Source: Armatimonadota bacterium (GTDB lineage Bacteria > Armatimonadota > Fimbriimonadia > Fimbriimonadales > ATM1). From it: a stretch of DNA of 64,000 nt. Location: contig QEUM01000001.1 of NCBI GenBank assembly GCA_003577165.1, forward strand, positions 124,001 to 188,000, given 5' to 3'. A program made the position numbers and the translations under genes. The notes beneath the pieces are model-generated. The model was given only the letters and a program-made list of their open reading frames with translations, was not told where the DNA came from and ran no database searches. This document shows positions 25,327 to 34,456 of the stretch, piece after piece (the first letter of the stretch is position 1; each line of letters begins with the position of its first letter).

Positions 25327-25953
25327 ATGAATCGCACCTCACCGAATCCGTTCCTGTTCATGGTGCTTGCGGGCGCGGCGCTCATCGTCGGAGGGGGGCT
25401 CACGTACTGGCAGTACTCCTCTCTCACGAAGGTCAGCGCGCACGCTGCAAAACTGAAGAAGCAGGTTGACGGCATCGAGGAACTCCGCGCGAGACTCGAA
25501 CACACTCAGGACAGTGTCGACGCGAGCGCAATGGAATTGGCACACTTGGAGTCGTCGCTGACGACTGCCGAGTACATCCCCACGCTGCTGAAAGACCTCG
25601 AGGCGGTCGGAACGGCGTGCAACCTCAAGATCATCGGCGTCAGGCCTCTGCCCCCGCAGCAGGTGAAGTCAAAGTCTGCTGAGAAGGAGCAGAAGAAGGT
25701 TCGGAAGCCTTACCAGGAGATTGACGTCGAGGTCAAGTGCGCCGGGAGTTTCGATCACCTACTCGTGTTTCTCAAGAAGTTAGAGGAATTCCCGAAAATC
25801 GTCGGCGTGCGCTACCTGACGGTCAGCCCGAAGGTCTCGACCGACGGACTCACTCTGACGCAACTCGAATCGACCGTTGCCATCCGCGTCTACGTCTTCG
25901 CGGGCAAGGCAGCGGAGACCGAATCGAGCGAGGAGACAACCAAAAATGGCTAG
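25327..25953 (+). CDS. pilO: Type IV pilus inner-membrane protein PilO
   Basis: A 208-residue protein with one N-terminal membrane helix ('FLFMVLAGAALIVGGGLTYW'), a heptad-rich periplasmic coiled coil (about 35-75, 'HAAKLKKQVDGIEELRARLEHTQ') and a C-terminal ferredoxin-like domain ('IDVEVKCAGSFDHLLVFLKKLEEFPKIVGV'). This order is diagnostic for PilO. It starts at the base after the pilN stop and overlaps pilP by 8 bases. Confidence 0.9.
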   Translation: MNRTSPNPFLFMVLAGAALIVGGGLTYWQYSSLTKVSAHAAKLKKQVDGIEELRARLEHTQDSVDASAMELAHLESSLTTAEYIPTLLKDLEAVGTACNLKIIGVRPLPPQQVKSKSAEKEQKKVRKPYQEIDVEVKCAGSFDHLLVFLKKLEEFPKIVGVRYLTVSPKVSTDGLTLTQLESTVAIRVYVFAGKAAETESSEETTKNG

Positions 25954-26572
25954 TGAAAAGTCCAAATTCATCGTGCTCGGTGTGCTGGGCGCAGCCCTTT
26001 TGGGCGTGGGCGCTTGGCAGTTCATGGGCTCAGGGTCGACCGAGAAGAAGAAGCCCGGTGAGGCTAAGGAGTCCGGGAAGTCGAAATCCGACGTCGTAGC
26101 CGACGCTTCGGAGACGGCCTCGCACGGCGAAGACCTAACGATGCTGGGGCTCACTCGAAAGAACCCGTTCCAGCCCTATCAGCTGCCACAGGATCCCGCC
26201 GAGATGCAGGACCCCTCGAAGGCCGTCAAGCCAACCGAGCCTCCTCCCCCCCCGCCGTCGAGCGGTCGCAGGCTCGCCCCGAAGTTCCCTGCCGGTTCGT
26301 TCACCACCCCGCTCGATCCGAACGGCGGGAGTTTCGTCACCCAGCCGGAGGGGGGCGGACCACCGGTTGATCCAAACGCATTTAACTACTCGCTAGTAGG
26401 CATCGTTGAGGGTCCGAACCCAGTCGCCATCTTCGAAGGAGGAGGCGGTCAGAAGTTGGTTCGACTCGGAGGCCATGTCGACAGCGACAGCCGAGTCGTC
26501 GGCATCAGTAACGGCAAGGTGACTGTCCGTCACAGCGGCAGAACCTTGACCCTGTCCGTAGGAGGGCAATAG
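25946..26572 (+). CDS. pilP: PilP-like pilus alignment protein
   Basis: A 208-residue protein starting at ATG 25946 inside the end of pilO. An N-terminal hydrophobic helix ('FIVLGVLGAALLGVGAWQF') is not followed by a lipobox Cys, so it is anchored by the helix rather than lipidated as in Pseudomonas PilP. A long Pro-rich linker ('PTEPPPPPPSSG') leads to a small beta-sandwich domain ('YSLVGIVEGPNPVAIFEGGGGQKLVRLGG'), matching the PilP C-domain that bridges PilNO to the secretin. Position between pilO and pilQ supports the call more than sequence identity. Confidence 0.75.
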   Translation: MASEKSKFIVLGVLGAALLGVGAWQFMGSGSTEKKKPGEAKESGKSKSDVVADASETASHGEDLTMLGLTRKNPFQPYQLPQDPAEMQDPSKAVKPTEPPPPPPSSGRRLAPKFPAGSFTTPLDPNGGSFVTQPEGGGPPVDPNAFNYSLVGIVEGPNPVAIFEGGGGQKLVRLGGHVDSDSRVVGISNGKVTVRHSGRTLTLSVGGQ

Positions 26573-26574
26573 CA

Positions 26575-29259
26575 GTGATTCGTACCACAAAGACACTCGC
26601 AGTTCTCTTGTTCAGCGTTCTGTTGGCGGTAGCCGCGAGCGCTCAGGACAAGATCACCGGGTTCTCGATCGCGAAGGAGTCCGGTGGAGTCGTCATCACG
26701 GTGAAGGGCGCCCATGGTTCACAGCCGACTACGAAGTGGATCGCGTCGAACAAGACGCTCATGGTCAACTTCAACGGCGTGCTCGTGGGCAAGGCGGCGT
26801 CCATTCGCGTTAACAGCAACGGCATCACAACCGCTCGGCTCGTCCAATTTACGGCGAAGCCGCCGGTCGTGAGACTCGCGCTCGGCGCAACAAACGAGCC
26901 GAAGCCGACGTTCCAGAAGTCGGAGATTGGGTGGACCGTCGCCATCGGCAAATCGGCGACGCCGGCACCTACCACCGAGTCTGCGATCGTCGCGAATGCA
27001 GAGCGAGAGGACGCCAAGATGTTCGAGGAAGCGCTGAGCGACCTCAGCACCGGCATCGTCGAGACCATTGCAAAGCAGGTCGAGACTGTCAGCGAGATCA
27101 CGAAGTCCGCAGTCCTTGCGCTGAACGACAGCGACAAGGAGAAGGCGAAGCAGGGCGGCAAAACGAAGCAGCCTGAGAAGGACCCGTTCGGTCCCATCGG
27201 TCCGCTGGAGCCCGCGATTAACATCAAGGCTCCTCCGACAGGTCAGCCTGGATCGCGCGTTACGCTCGAATTTCACGATGCAGACGTTCGCTTGGTGCTG
27301 AAGGCGCTTGCCGATCAGACCGGTGCAAACATCGTCGTCGCCCTTGCCGGCTCGGACTCTGGCTCTTCGGCTGCTCCTCCCACGGGAGGGGGGGTTGAAG
27401 GTCAAGTCGCGCCCGTTTCCAACGGAGGTGGTGCACCGAAGGTTACGATTTCGCTTCGCAACGTAACAGTGGACGAAGCGCTCGACCTCATCACCGCTAT
27501 TGCGAACCTGCGCTACACGCGAGTCGGCACGACGTATGTCGTGACGAACCGCGAGGCGTATCACGAGACGATGGCGCAGTTGGCGAACCGCGTGACCGGT
27601 GCGAACGAGGTTCGCGTCGTTCCGATCGTCAGCCGCCAGGGCGGACAGATCAAGCAGGCGCTCCTCAGATGGTTTGGCCCGACTGTGCTGCAGATCGTGC
27701 TTCCTTCTGACACGGGCTCAGCATCTGGACCCGCTCAGCCAGTGAACACGGGTGCGCAGAACGGCGCCGGAGAAGCGCAGGGCGAAGGCGGAGGCCAGCC
27801 CGCAGCCAATCGTGCGGTTTCCGGAGGCGACGACTACATCTTGCTCATCGGAGCGAAGAAGTGGGTCGACGAGGCTGAGAAATTGGCCCGCGACGTAGAC
27901 AACAGCCTGGCGGAGATGTACGGCCTGTACACGACGTCCGGTGTGAAGCCGATCACCATGGCTTACAAGGTGAAGGGTGGATTCGCTGAGGACTTGGCGT
28001 CGGCCCTTCGCACCTACATCGGCGTCAAGGAAGGCGACAACCAAGCGGTCACCATTGCTGCGACTCCGAAAACGAGCCGCGCCGACCAGCAGATCGTGCT
28101 GACCGGCCGGCCGGCAGAAGTCAATCGGTTAGTCGAAGTTCTCGCTCAGATCGACACAGTGGGCGAAGGCGGCGAGATGACGTACTACGTGTACGAAGTA
28201 CGTCACTCCGATCCACGCTCGCTGAAGGAGCAAGTCACGGCTCAGTTCCCCGCTCTCAGCGTCGCCATCGGCCCGGAGGGCGCGGCGGGACTCAGTTACA
28301 CCGGCCCGGGTGGGGGCGCAGTTTCTGCGACCTCGGCGCCCGACGCGGCTAAGGGAGCAAACGTTTCCGGCACGCCGATCTATGACAACCGTGAGTTCAC
28401 GGCGAAGCCCATGAAACTCGTCCTCGGCGGCGCGAAGCGCGTCATCGACGAAGCGCTCTCCTTCCTCGGGCAGATCGACAAGCCCGTTCCGAAACTCGCC
28501 ATCGAAGCGCGAGTCATGGAACTGACGAAGGAAGAGGCCGTGAAGGCCGGCATCGACTGGAACATCCTGTCAGGCGGCATCGTTCAGTCCATCCGACTGA
28601 ATAACTCGCAGCCCGCAGGGAGCGACGGTTCTCCGTTCAACACCGGCAAGTTCTCACTCTGGGGTGAGGCCGGCGGCGAGAACTGGACGACTCAGATCAC
28701 CGCGACGCTTGACAAACTCGCCAACAAGAACAACCTCATCGCTCGTCCGAACGTGACGACTCAGGATGGCCGCGAGGCCGTCGTGTTCATCGGCGAGATC
28801 GTCCGATACATCAAGGCGATCCAGGCGACTCAAAACGGCATCACGGTCGAAGTCGGCGAGGAAGAAGTAGGCGTTAAACTGAACGTCCTTCCGCGAATCG
28901 GCGGCGGTGACACGATCACTCTCGACGTTCAGCCGACGCTGAGTTTCATTCGATCGTTCCTCGACGTGCCCGGCGGCGGACAGATTCCCATCACGTCCAT
29001 CCGCACGGCACGGAGCGCGCTCACGATTCGCAACGGTGAGACGATCGCCATCGGCGGTCTCATCAACGAAGGCGATCGTCGCGAGGTGTCGGGAATCCCG
29101 ATCCTGATGGACATCCCCATCATCGGCCAGCTGTTCCGCAGGACGTCGGAGACCAAGGTGAAGAGCGAAATCGTCATCTTCATCACGGCCCGAATCGTTC
29201 CTACGGAAGACGCGGAAGCCAAGCCCGGAGCCGGCGCTGCCGGATCGAAGGGCGGCTAA
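26575..29259 (+). CDS. pilQ: Type IV pilus secretin PilQ
   Basis: An 894-residue outer-membrane secretin with GTG start two bases after pilP and a signal peptide (LAVLLFSVLLAVAASAQ). Domains in order: an AMIN-like domain (about 25-125), a charged linker, an STN/N0 domain ('VTLEFHDADVRLVLKALADQTGANIVV'), N1 repeats with a Gly/Ala-rich insertion near 395-420, and the secretin barrel from about 640 ('PVPKLAIEARVMELTKEEAVKAGIDW'). The barrel ends with 'IPILMDIPIIGQLFRRTSETKVKSEIVIFITARIV', the C-terminal secretin signature. It forms the dodecamer-type gate for the pilus. A strong terminator follows 23 bases after the stop. Confidence 0.95.
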   Translation: MIRTTKTLAVLLFSVLLAVAASAQDKITGFSIAKESGGVVITVKGAHGSQPTTKWIASNKTLMVNFNGVLVGKAASIRVNSNGITTARLVQFTAKPPVVRLALGATNEPKPTFQKSEIGWTVAIGKSATPAPTTESAIVANAEREDAKMFEEALSDLSTGIVETIAKQVETVSEITKSAVLALNDSDKEKAKQGGKTKQPEKDPFGPIGPLEPAINIKAPPTGQPGSRVTLEFHDADVRLVLKALADQTGANIVVALAGSDSGSSAAPPTGGGVEGQVAPVSNGGGAPKVTISLRNVTVDEALDLITAIANLRYTRVGTTYVVTNREAYHETMAQLANRVTGANEVRVVPIVSRQGGQIKQALLRWFGPTVLQIVLPSDTGSASGPAQPVNTGAQNGAGEAQGEGGGQPAANRAVSGGDDYILLIGAKKWVDEAEKLARDVDNSLAEMYGLYTTSGVKPITMAYKVKGGFAEDLASALRTYIGVKEGDNQAVTIAATPKTSRADQQIVLTGRPAEVNRLVEVLAQIDTVGEGGEMTYYVYEVRHSDPRSLKEQVTAQFPALSVAIGPEGAAGLSYTGPGGGAVSATSAPDAAKGANVSGTPIYDNREFTAKPMKLVLGGAKRVIDEALSFLGQIDKPVPKLAIEARVMELTKEEAVKAGIDWNILSGGIVQSIRLNNSQPAGSDGSPFNTGKFSLWGEAGGENWTTQITATLDKLANKNNLIARPNVTTQDGREAVVFIGEIVRYIKAIQATQNGITVEVGEEEVGVKLNVLPRIGGGDTITLDVQPTLSFIRSFLDVPGGGQIPITSIRTARSALTIRNGETIAIGGLINEGDRREVSGIPILMDIPIIGQLFRRTSETKVKSEIVIFITARIVPTEDAEAKPGAGAAGSKGG

Positions 29260-29281
29260 TACAAGCACCTCCTAAGGACTG

Positions 29282-29322
29282 GAATGGCCGGCCTGGTATC
29301 CAGGCCGGCCATTCTTGCTTTT
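29282..29322 (+). terminator. Intrinsic terminator after pilQ
   Basis: A 15-bp perfect stem (29282-29296 with 29300-29314), a TAT loop and a trailing 'TTGCTTTT' T-rich tract. It separates the ATPase-HTH-pilMNOPQ unit from pilB. Confidence 0.85.
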
Positions 29323-29374
29323 CGTCCCTGCATTCTTAACGGGATTCGGACGGGCCCTGAGATGGAATGAGTCA

Positions 29375-31138
29375 ATGGGTGAAACGGGGCCGGTTCCCTG
29401 CTTCCCGGTCTTATTGATGTTCGACGGCAAGATCTTTGTGCAGGAGGGCTTCGTCTCCGAGGAGCAACTCGTCCAAGCCGCGGAGAAGCAGCGGGAACTT
29501 GGTGGAGACGAGCCAATCGCCAACGTGCTCGTTTCGATGGGATTCCTCAGCGAGCGCGATCGTGTGCGCTGCATGGGGATGATGTGGGGGATTGACTTTG
29601 TCGACCTCCTGGAAGAGTCTCCCGACCCGGCGGTGACTCCCCTCATCACGGGCACGTTTGCCAAGCGGTTTAAGGTCCTGCCGATGCACGAGCGGGACGG
29701 GCGACTCGTGGTCGCGATGGCGAATCCTCTCGACATCTTTGTCATCGACGAGTTGAGGCTCATCGCCTCGAAGGAGATCGAGGCCAAGATCGCCGTCGAA
29801 GAGGACTTGATGGCGGCCATCAACTCCCATTACTCCAAAGATGGGGGCATGGCCGACCAGCTTCAGGTCGTGATCAGCGACTTCGACGGCGACGTGGAGC
29901 TGAGTTCCGCGTCTACCGATGACGAACTCAGCGCAGAAGAATTGCGCACCATGGGCGAAGAGGCGCCCATCGTCCGGCTCGCGAACCTTATTATCAACCA
30001 GGCGATCTCGGACAGCGCGAGCGACATCCACCTGGAGCCGACGAAGAGCGGGCTGAAGGTTCGGTACAGGATTGACGGCGTTCTGCACGAACGCATGTCG
30101 TTGCCCAAGAAGATCACGGCCCCGCTGGTGAGCCGCTTCAAGATCATGGCGGACATGGATATCGCCGAGAAGCGCGTGCCCCAAGACAACCGTATCTCTG
30201 CTCTCATCGGCGGAAGAGAGTTCGACTTCCGCGTGAGCACGCTTCCGGTGGTGTACGGCGAGAAGATCGTGCTGCGCGTGCTCGATCGCGCGAGCGTGAA
30301 GATCGGGCTCGGGAGACTCGGTTTCCTCCCGGACACGCTGCAGAAGTTGGAAGATGTTTGCGCGCGCTCCTACGGAATCATTCTCGTCACAGGGCCGACC
30401 GGTTCCGGCAAGTCCACGACTCTCTACTCGATTCTCAATAAAATCAACGACGGCCGAACGAACATCTCGACCATTGAAGACCCGGTCGAATACGAACTTG
30501 AGGGAATCAATCAGACCAACGTGCTTGTCAAGGCCGGAATGACGTTTGCGACTGGCCTGCGCGCGCTTCTTCGACAGGATCCGGACATCATCATGATCGG
30601 TGAGATGCGCGACACGGAGACTGCCACCATCGCCATGGAGGCCGCGCTCACGGGTCACTTGGTGCTCAGCACCCTGCACACCAACGATGCGGCGGGCGCG
30701 GCCACGCGCCTTATCGACATGGGAGTCGAGCCGTTCCTCATTTCGAGCTCGATCATCGGGGTGCAGGCGCAGAGGCTAGTGCGAACGATCTGCCCGAAGT
30801 GCAAGGAGCAATATGTCGTGCACCGAGAGGCGCTGCTTCGTTATGGATTCCCGCTTCCAGACGAAGTGGGTGAGCACACGGACGGCAAGCTCCATCTCTT
30901 CCAGGGCGCAGGTTGCGACCACTGTTTGGGGACGGGCTATAAGGGACGAACGGGAGTACACGAGTTGCTCGTGTTCTCCGACAACATTCGCGACAAGATT
31001 CTTGAGAAAGCGCCGAGCCACGTCATCCGCGGCTTGGCGATCGAGCAGGGGATGCGGACGCTGCAAGGAGACGCGGTGCAGAAGATCCTGCTCGGCGTGA
31101 CAACGATCGACGAGGTGCTGCGCGTGATCTACGCGTAG
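29375..31138 (+). CDS. pilB: Type IV pilus extension ATPase PilB
   Basis: A 587-residue GspE/PilB-type ATPase from ATG 29375. Alternative starts in frame are at 29315, inside the terminator, and at ATG 29417; none has a strong ribosome site. The MshEN domain spans about 20-150 ('FVSEEQLVQAAEKQRELG'), N2 domain markers are 'ASDIHLEPTKSGLKVRYRIDG', and Walker A is 'GPTGSGKST' (about residue 340). The Asp box is 'TIEDPVEYELEGINQ', Walker B 'DPDIIMIGEMRDTETA', and the His box 'LVLSTLHTNDAAGA'. A four-Cys zinc motif 'CPKCKEQ ... CDHCLGTGY' is present. It hydrolyses ATP to drive pilin assembly on the inner-membrane face. Confidence 0.95.
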   Translation: MGETGPVPCFPVLLMFDGKIFVQEGFVSEEQLVQAAEKQRELGGDEPIANVLVSMGFLSERDRVRCMGMMWGIDFVDLLEESPDPAVTPLITGTFAKRFKVLPMHERDGRLVVAMANPLDIFVIDELRLIASKEIEAKIAVEEDLMAAINSHYSKDGGMADQLQVVISDFDGDVELSSASTDDELSAEELRTMGEEAPIVRLANLIINQAISDSASDIHLEPTKSGLKVRYRIDGVLHERMSLPKKITAPLVSRFKIMADMDIAEKRVPQDNRISALIGGREFDFRVSTLPVVYGEKIVLRVLDRASVKIGLGRLGFLPDTLQKLEDVCARSYGIILVTGPTGSGKSTTLYSILNKINDGRTNISTIEDPVEYELEGINQTNVLVKAGMTFATGLRALLRQDPDIIMIGEMRDTETATIAMEAALTGHLVLSTLHTNDAAGAATRLIDMGVEPFLISSSIIGVQAQRLVRTICPKCKEQYVVHREALLRYGFPLPDEVGEHTDGKLHLFQGAGCDHCLGTGYKGRTGVHELLVFSDNIRDKILEKAPSHVIRGLAIEQGMRTLQGDAVQKILLGVTTIDEVLRVIYA

Positions 31139-31148
31139 AGTTAGGGCA

Positions 31149-32036
31149 ATGAGCGCAATTCCACAAGGCACGACAACGGAAGAAGCGATCCGCGTGATCC
31201 TCGATCACGTGGGCGAAATCGCGGCCATGCCTCAGGTCGTGTATCGGATCGTCGAACTGACGAGCCGGACGTCCACGTCGGCGCGCGAACTGGAGAACGC
31301 GATCTCCATCGACCCAGGATTCACGGGGAAGGTGCTCATCCTCGCGAACAGCGCGTACTACGCGCTACCGAGAAAGGTCACTTCGATTCGTGAGGCCGCG
31401 ACGTTCATGGGGTTCAAGACGATTCGGCAACTGGCGATGACCATTGGAGTCTTCGATATGTTCGTCGGGAAGACGGACAGCGGAAGCATCCGGCGAAGGA
31501 CGTGGTGGCGGCACAGCGTCGATGCGGCGGTGTGCGCGAAGGTGATCGCCGAGTACGTGCCCTCGGTCGAGCCGGAGGAGGCGTATGCTTGCGGCCTTCT
31601 GCACGACGTGGGCAAGCCTCTGATGGATCGCCACTCGCGGGAGAAGTACGACGAGGTCGAGCGGCTCATCCAGATGGGCGTTCCCGTGCTGCGAGCGGAG
31701 CAGCATTACTACGGCGTGCCTCACGATCTACTGGGAGGCGCGGCAGCGCGAATGTGGAACCTGCCGCCTGTCATCGTAGAGGCGATCGAAAGCCATCACT
31801 CGCGGATTGACGGGGAGTTTGCGAAGCAGGCGGCCGTCACCTGCATCGCGAGCGAGATGGCACACCGGGCGATGGACGGCAAGAAGCAGCAGGACTCGAC
31901 CGGCGAGGAGTCGCCCACTTCGTGGCAGTGGCCCGCATGGGCGATCGAGGAACTCGGATTCGATGACGAACGGCTGGAGTCGGCGTATCGCCGATGCCAG
32001 GCAGAGATTGCGGAAAGAAGCAGGATGGGCTTCTAA
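31149..32036 (+). CDS. HDOD-domain signalling protein between pilB and pilT
   Basis: A 295-residue cytoplasmic protein. The HDOD core contains 'MPQVVYRIVELTSRTSTSARELENAISIDPGFTGKVLILANSAYY' style segments, seen as 'AISIDPGFTGKVLILANSA', and then 'HSVDAAVCAKVIAE' and 'ACGLLHDVGKPLMD'. The HD-like pair His-Asp in 'LLHDVGK' is retained, as is 'IESHHSRIDG'. HDOD proteins usually lack phosphodiesterase activity and act as scaffolds in motility and stress signalling, but the preserved HD residues leave catalysis open. It sits 10 bases after pilB and 11 before pilT, so it is probably made in stoichiometry with the two motor ATPases. Confidence 0.85.
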   Translation: MSAIPQGTTTEEAIRVILDHVGEIAAMPQVVYRIVELTSRTSTSARELENAISIDPGFTGKVLILANSAYYALPRKVTSIREAATFMGFKTIRQLAMTIGVFDMFVGKTDSGSIRRRTWWRHSVDAAVCAKVIAEYVPSVEPEEAYACGLLHDVGKPLMDRHSREKYDEVERLIQMGVPVLRAEQHYYGVPHDLLGGAAARMWNLPPVIVEAIESHHSRIDGEFAKQAAVTCIASEMAHRAMDGKKQQDSTGEESPTSWQWPAWAIEELGFDDERLESAYRRCQAEIAERSRMGF

Positions 32037-32047
32037 GGGGGATCAAC

Positions 32048-33262
32048 ATGTCGAACTCATTCGATTGGAACAAGGTGGTCGGCGACGCGGATCAGCAGGA
32101 GATGCGTCCGCCAGAGCGTGTCTACATTGACCCGAGGAACGGCGAGCCGATTCTTGAGGTTGAAGAGCCCAAGAAGGACTCTGAGGGAACTCTTACAGTC
32201 GAAGACATGCACATTGACGACCTTTGTCGAATGTGCGTGGAACGGAAGGCTTCGGACCTGCACATCACGACGAATCTGCCGCCGACGATTCGGGTAGACG
32301 GCGAATTGGCGTCGCTGCCCTTTGCTCCGCTGAGACCTGAGGACACACAGCGGCTGGCGTACGACATTATGTCGGACGACCACGTTCGGACTTTTGAAGC
32401 GACGCGGGAACTCGATTTCTCCCACTCCATCAAGGACTTGGCCCGATTCCGCGTCAACGTGTATATGCAGCGCGACTCGGTCGGCATCGCGCTTCGCGCC
32501 ATCCCTTCCCGGATTCCGACGTTTGAAGAGTTGCGGCTGCCGCCGATCATTCGCGAAATGTCGAAGCGGACGAGCGGGCTCATCCTGGTAACGGGTCCCA
32601 CCGGCTCAGGAAAGTCGACGACCATCGCTTCGATGATTGACGACATCAACTCGTCCCGCCGGTGCCACATCATGACGATCGAAGACCCGATCGAGTATCT
32701 GCATGCCCACAAGAGCGCGATGGTCAACCAGCGAGAGGTTCACCACGACACGATGAACTTCAACAATGCGCTGCGCGCAGTGCTTCGCGAGGACCCGGAC
32801 GTCATCCTGGTCGGCGAAATGCGAGACTTGGAGACGATCACGGCAGCCCTCACCCTGGCGGAGACGGGCCACTTGGTGTTTGGAACGCTGCACACTCGGA
32901 ACGCCCCGCAGACAGTGGACCGCGTCGTGGACGTGTTTCCTCCCGAACAGCAGGAGCAGATCCGAGTCCTGCTTGGGAACACCTTAGAAGGGGTTATCGC
33001 CCAGCAACTCCTGCCCAAACTGGGTGGAGGTCGGATCGCCGCCATCGAGGTGATGACGGCGACCCCGGCGATTCGAAACCTCATCCGCGAGGGCAAGACG
33101 CACCAGATGTACTCCGTGCTCGAGACGAGCAGCCAGCAGGGCATGATCACCATGGATCGGGCTCTGATGGACCTGTATCGCTCCGGCTACGTTGGATTCG
33201 ATGAAGCGCTGATGCGCGCGATCGATCAGGACAACTTCCACCGGATGGCCAAAGCGGCGTAG
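32048..33262 (+). CDS. pilT: Type IV pilus retraction ATPase PilT
   Basis: A 404-residue hexameric ATPase. ATG 32048 has a GGGGGAT ribosome site. Signatures: 'ASDLHITTNLPPTIRVDGEL' N-terminal PAS-like domain, Walker A 'GPTGSGKST' (about residue 183), Asp box 'TIEDPIEYLH', Walker B 'DPDVILVGEMRDLETI', His box 'LVFGTLHTRNAPQTVDRVVDVFP', and the PilT-specific C-terminal 'AIRNLIREGKTHQMYSVLE' (equivalent of the AIRNLIRE motif needed for retraction). About 40 extra N-terminal residues precede the usual PilT start. Presence of the AIRNLIRE motif and absence of the zinc Cys cluster separate it from PilB. Confidence 0.95.
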   Translation: MSNSFDWNKVVGDADQQEMRPPERVYIDPRNGEPILEVEEPKKDSEGTLTVEDMHIDDLCRMCVERKASDLHITTNLPPTIRVDGELASLPFAPLRPEDTQRLAYDIMSDDHVRTFEATRELDFSHSIKDLARFRVNVYMQRDSVGIALRAIPSRIPTFEELRLPPIIREMSKRTSGLILVTGPTGSGKSTTIASMIDDINSSRRCHIMTIEDPIEYLHAHKSAMVNQREVHHDTMNFNNALRAVLREDPDVILVGEMRDLETITAALTLAETGHLVFGTLHTRNAPQTVDRVVDVFPPEQQEQIRVLLGNTLEGVIAQQLLPKLGGGRIAAIEVMTATPAIRNLIREGKTHQMYSVLETSSQQGMITMDRALMDLYRSGYVGFDEALMRAIDQDNFHRMAKAA

Positions 33263-33361
33263 TTTCGGTCGAAGCCTGAGTCGGATTGGCTCACCCGCAC
33301 GTCCTGGATTACGGGCGCGGAAGGTCCGTGCCACCCATCGTGACGCAAGGAGCGCAACATC

Positions 33362-33880
33362 ATGAGCGATAACATGGAAGGTCAACAGCCGGAAGAACCC
33401 TCGGGTCCGGCGCAACAGCAGCCGTCCGGCGGCGCGCCTCCTCCGGGAGGACAACCCGGCTGGAGCCAGCCCCCCTCCGCACCGCCCGCAGATCCGCACG
33501 GGCTCGGCCCGACGTCGATGGGAATGGCGGCCCACGTCGCGGGCGCACTCAGTTACGTTTTGGGATGGCTGACCGGGCTCATCTTCTTCCTCTGCGAGAA
33601 GCAGAACCGCTTCGTCCGATTTCATGCGATGCAATCCATCGTTCTGTCCGGCGCGTGGTTCGTGCTGTGGATCGTTCTGCAGGTGATCCTCGTTCCCGTT
33701 CTTTTCTCTGCCGCCGCATCGGGCGGTGCGGGCGGCGTGTCCGTCGTCATGTGCATCGTATGGATCCTCTCGCTCGCTTACTTCGCCGGCTGGCTTATTT
33801 GCATCATCATGGCCGCGACCGGCAAGTGGTTCAAGATCCCGTTCATCGGCGACTTGGCCATGAAGTGGTCCGGCAACTAA
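33362..33880 (+). CDS. DUF4870-type membrane protein with Pro-rich N-terminus
   Basis: A 172-residue protein. Residues 1-55 are Pro/Gln/Gly-rich and disordered. Residues 60-170 hold three to four membrane helices with the DUF4870/Tic20-like pattern 'AHVAGALSYVLGWLTGLIFFLCEKQNRFVRFHAMQS', seen here as 'SYVLGWLTGLIFFL' and 'NRFVRFHAMQSI'. Function of the family is not established. An AAGGAG site lies before ATG 33362. It is 99 bases after pilT and probably read through, ending at a bidirectional terminator. Confidence 0.8.
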   Translation: MSDNMEGQQPEEPSGPAQQQPSGGAPPPGGQPGWSQPPSAPPADPHGLGPTSMGMAAHVAGALSYVLGWLTGLIFFLCEKQNRFVRFHAMQSIVLSGAWFVLWIVLQVILVPVLFSAAASGGAGGVSVVMCIVWILSLAYFAGWLICIIMAATGKWFKIPFIGDLAMKWSGN

Positions 33881-33898
33881 CGGCGGAGATCGCCATCT

Positions 33899-33930
33899 TT
33901 CGCGGCACGGAGTGGTCTCCGTGCCGCGAA
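33899..33930. terminator. Bidirectional terminator between convergent membrane protein genes
   Basis: A perfect 14-bp stem (33899-33912 with 33917-33930, TGGT loop), followed on + by 'CTGCCCTTTTGT'. It lies between the DUF4870 gene and the convergent GYF_2 gene. Confidence 0.75.
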
Positions 33931-33946
33931 CTGCCCTTTTGTCAGA

Positions 33947-34429
33947 CTACATGAACGGCAACCCGAACATGGCGAACGTAAGGACTAGGCTCAGCACAGA
34001 GAGCACGAGGAAGACGATGCTGAGAATTCGCAGCGTGGCCGCAGTCTGACTTAGCCTCACTTCCGGTCGGTTCGCTTGGGCGATCGCGAGCGGGAAGAAG
34101 ATGAGACTCAGACAGGCGCACGTGACGCAACCGGCGGCGCCTAAGGCGAAGAACACCCACCCAATCGTCAGGTCCGCGGACGCTTGGGAGGGATTGTACG
34201 AAGCGTAACTCCTCGGATATGGAGACTGCGGCGGACGTGCCCACCTGTTGTCGTTGTCTGGATGATTCTGGAAGAGGCCCGGCACGTAGGAGGCCGGCAT
34301 GCGCCTTTGGGTGGCGATTTCGATTACCTCCGTAGTCGGTACAAGCCGGCCCTCTGTCGCCCACTGGCGCAGGGTGTCCAGATCGACCGGACCATAGACC
34401 TTCCCGTCTGCCCCCCGAACCGAAAACAT
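33947..34429 (-). CDS. GYF_2-domain membrane protein
   Basis: A 160-residue protein with an N-terminal GYF_2 domain (residues 1-52, 'YGPVDLDTLRQWATEGRLVPTTEV'), a Pro/Ser/Tyr-rich linker and two membrane helices ('TIGWVFFALGAAGCVTCACLSLIFFPLAIAQAN'-type DUF4190 segment; second helix 'IVFLVLSVLSLVLTFAMF'). GYF_2 domains are peptide-binding modules common in bacterial membrane proteins with Tic20/DUF4190-like helices, so this and the convergent DUF4870 protein may belong to related envelope systems. It lies 27 bases downstream of infB on the same strand. Confidence 0.75.
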   Translation of the reverse strand: MFSVRGADGKVYGPVDLDTLRQWATEGRLVPTTEVIEIATQRRMPASYVPGLFQNHPDNDNRWARPPQSPYPRSYASYNPSQASADLTIGWVFFALGAAGCVTCACLSLIFFPLAIAQANRPEVRLSQTAATLRILSIVFLVLSVLSLVLTFAMFGLPFM

Positions 34430-34456
34430 CTCGCTGCGGAACCGATTGGTGAACGA

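Noticed and set aside
29411-30679. Minus-strand open frame of 422 codons
   Set aside because: It lies wholly opposite pilB, which has every expected ATPase motif. The product is His/Arg/Asp-rich without recognisable domains.
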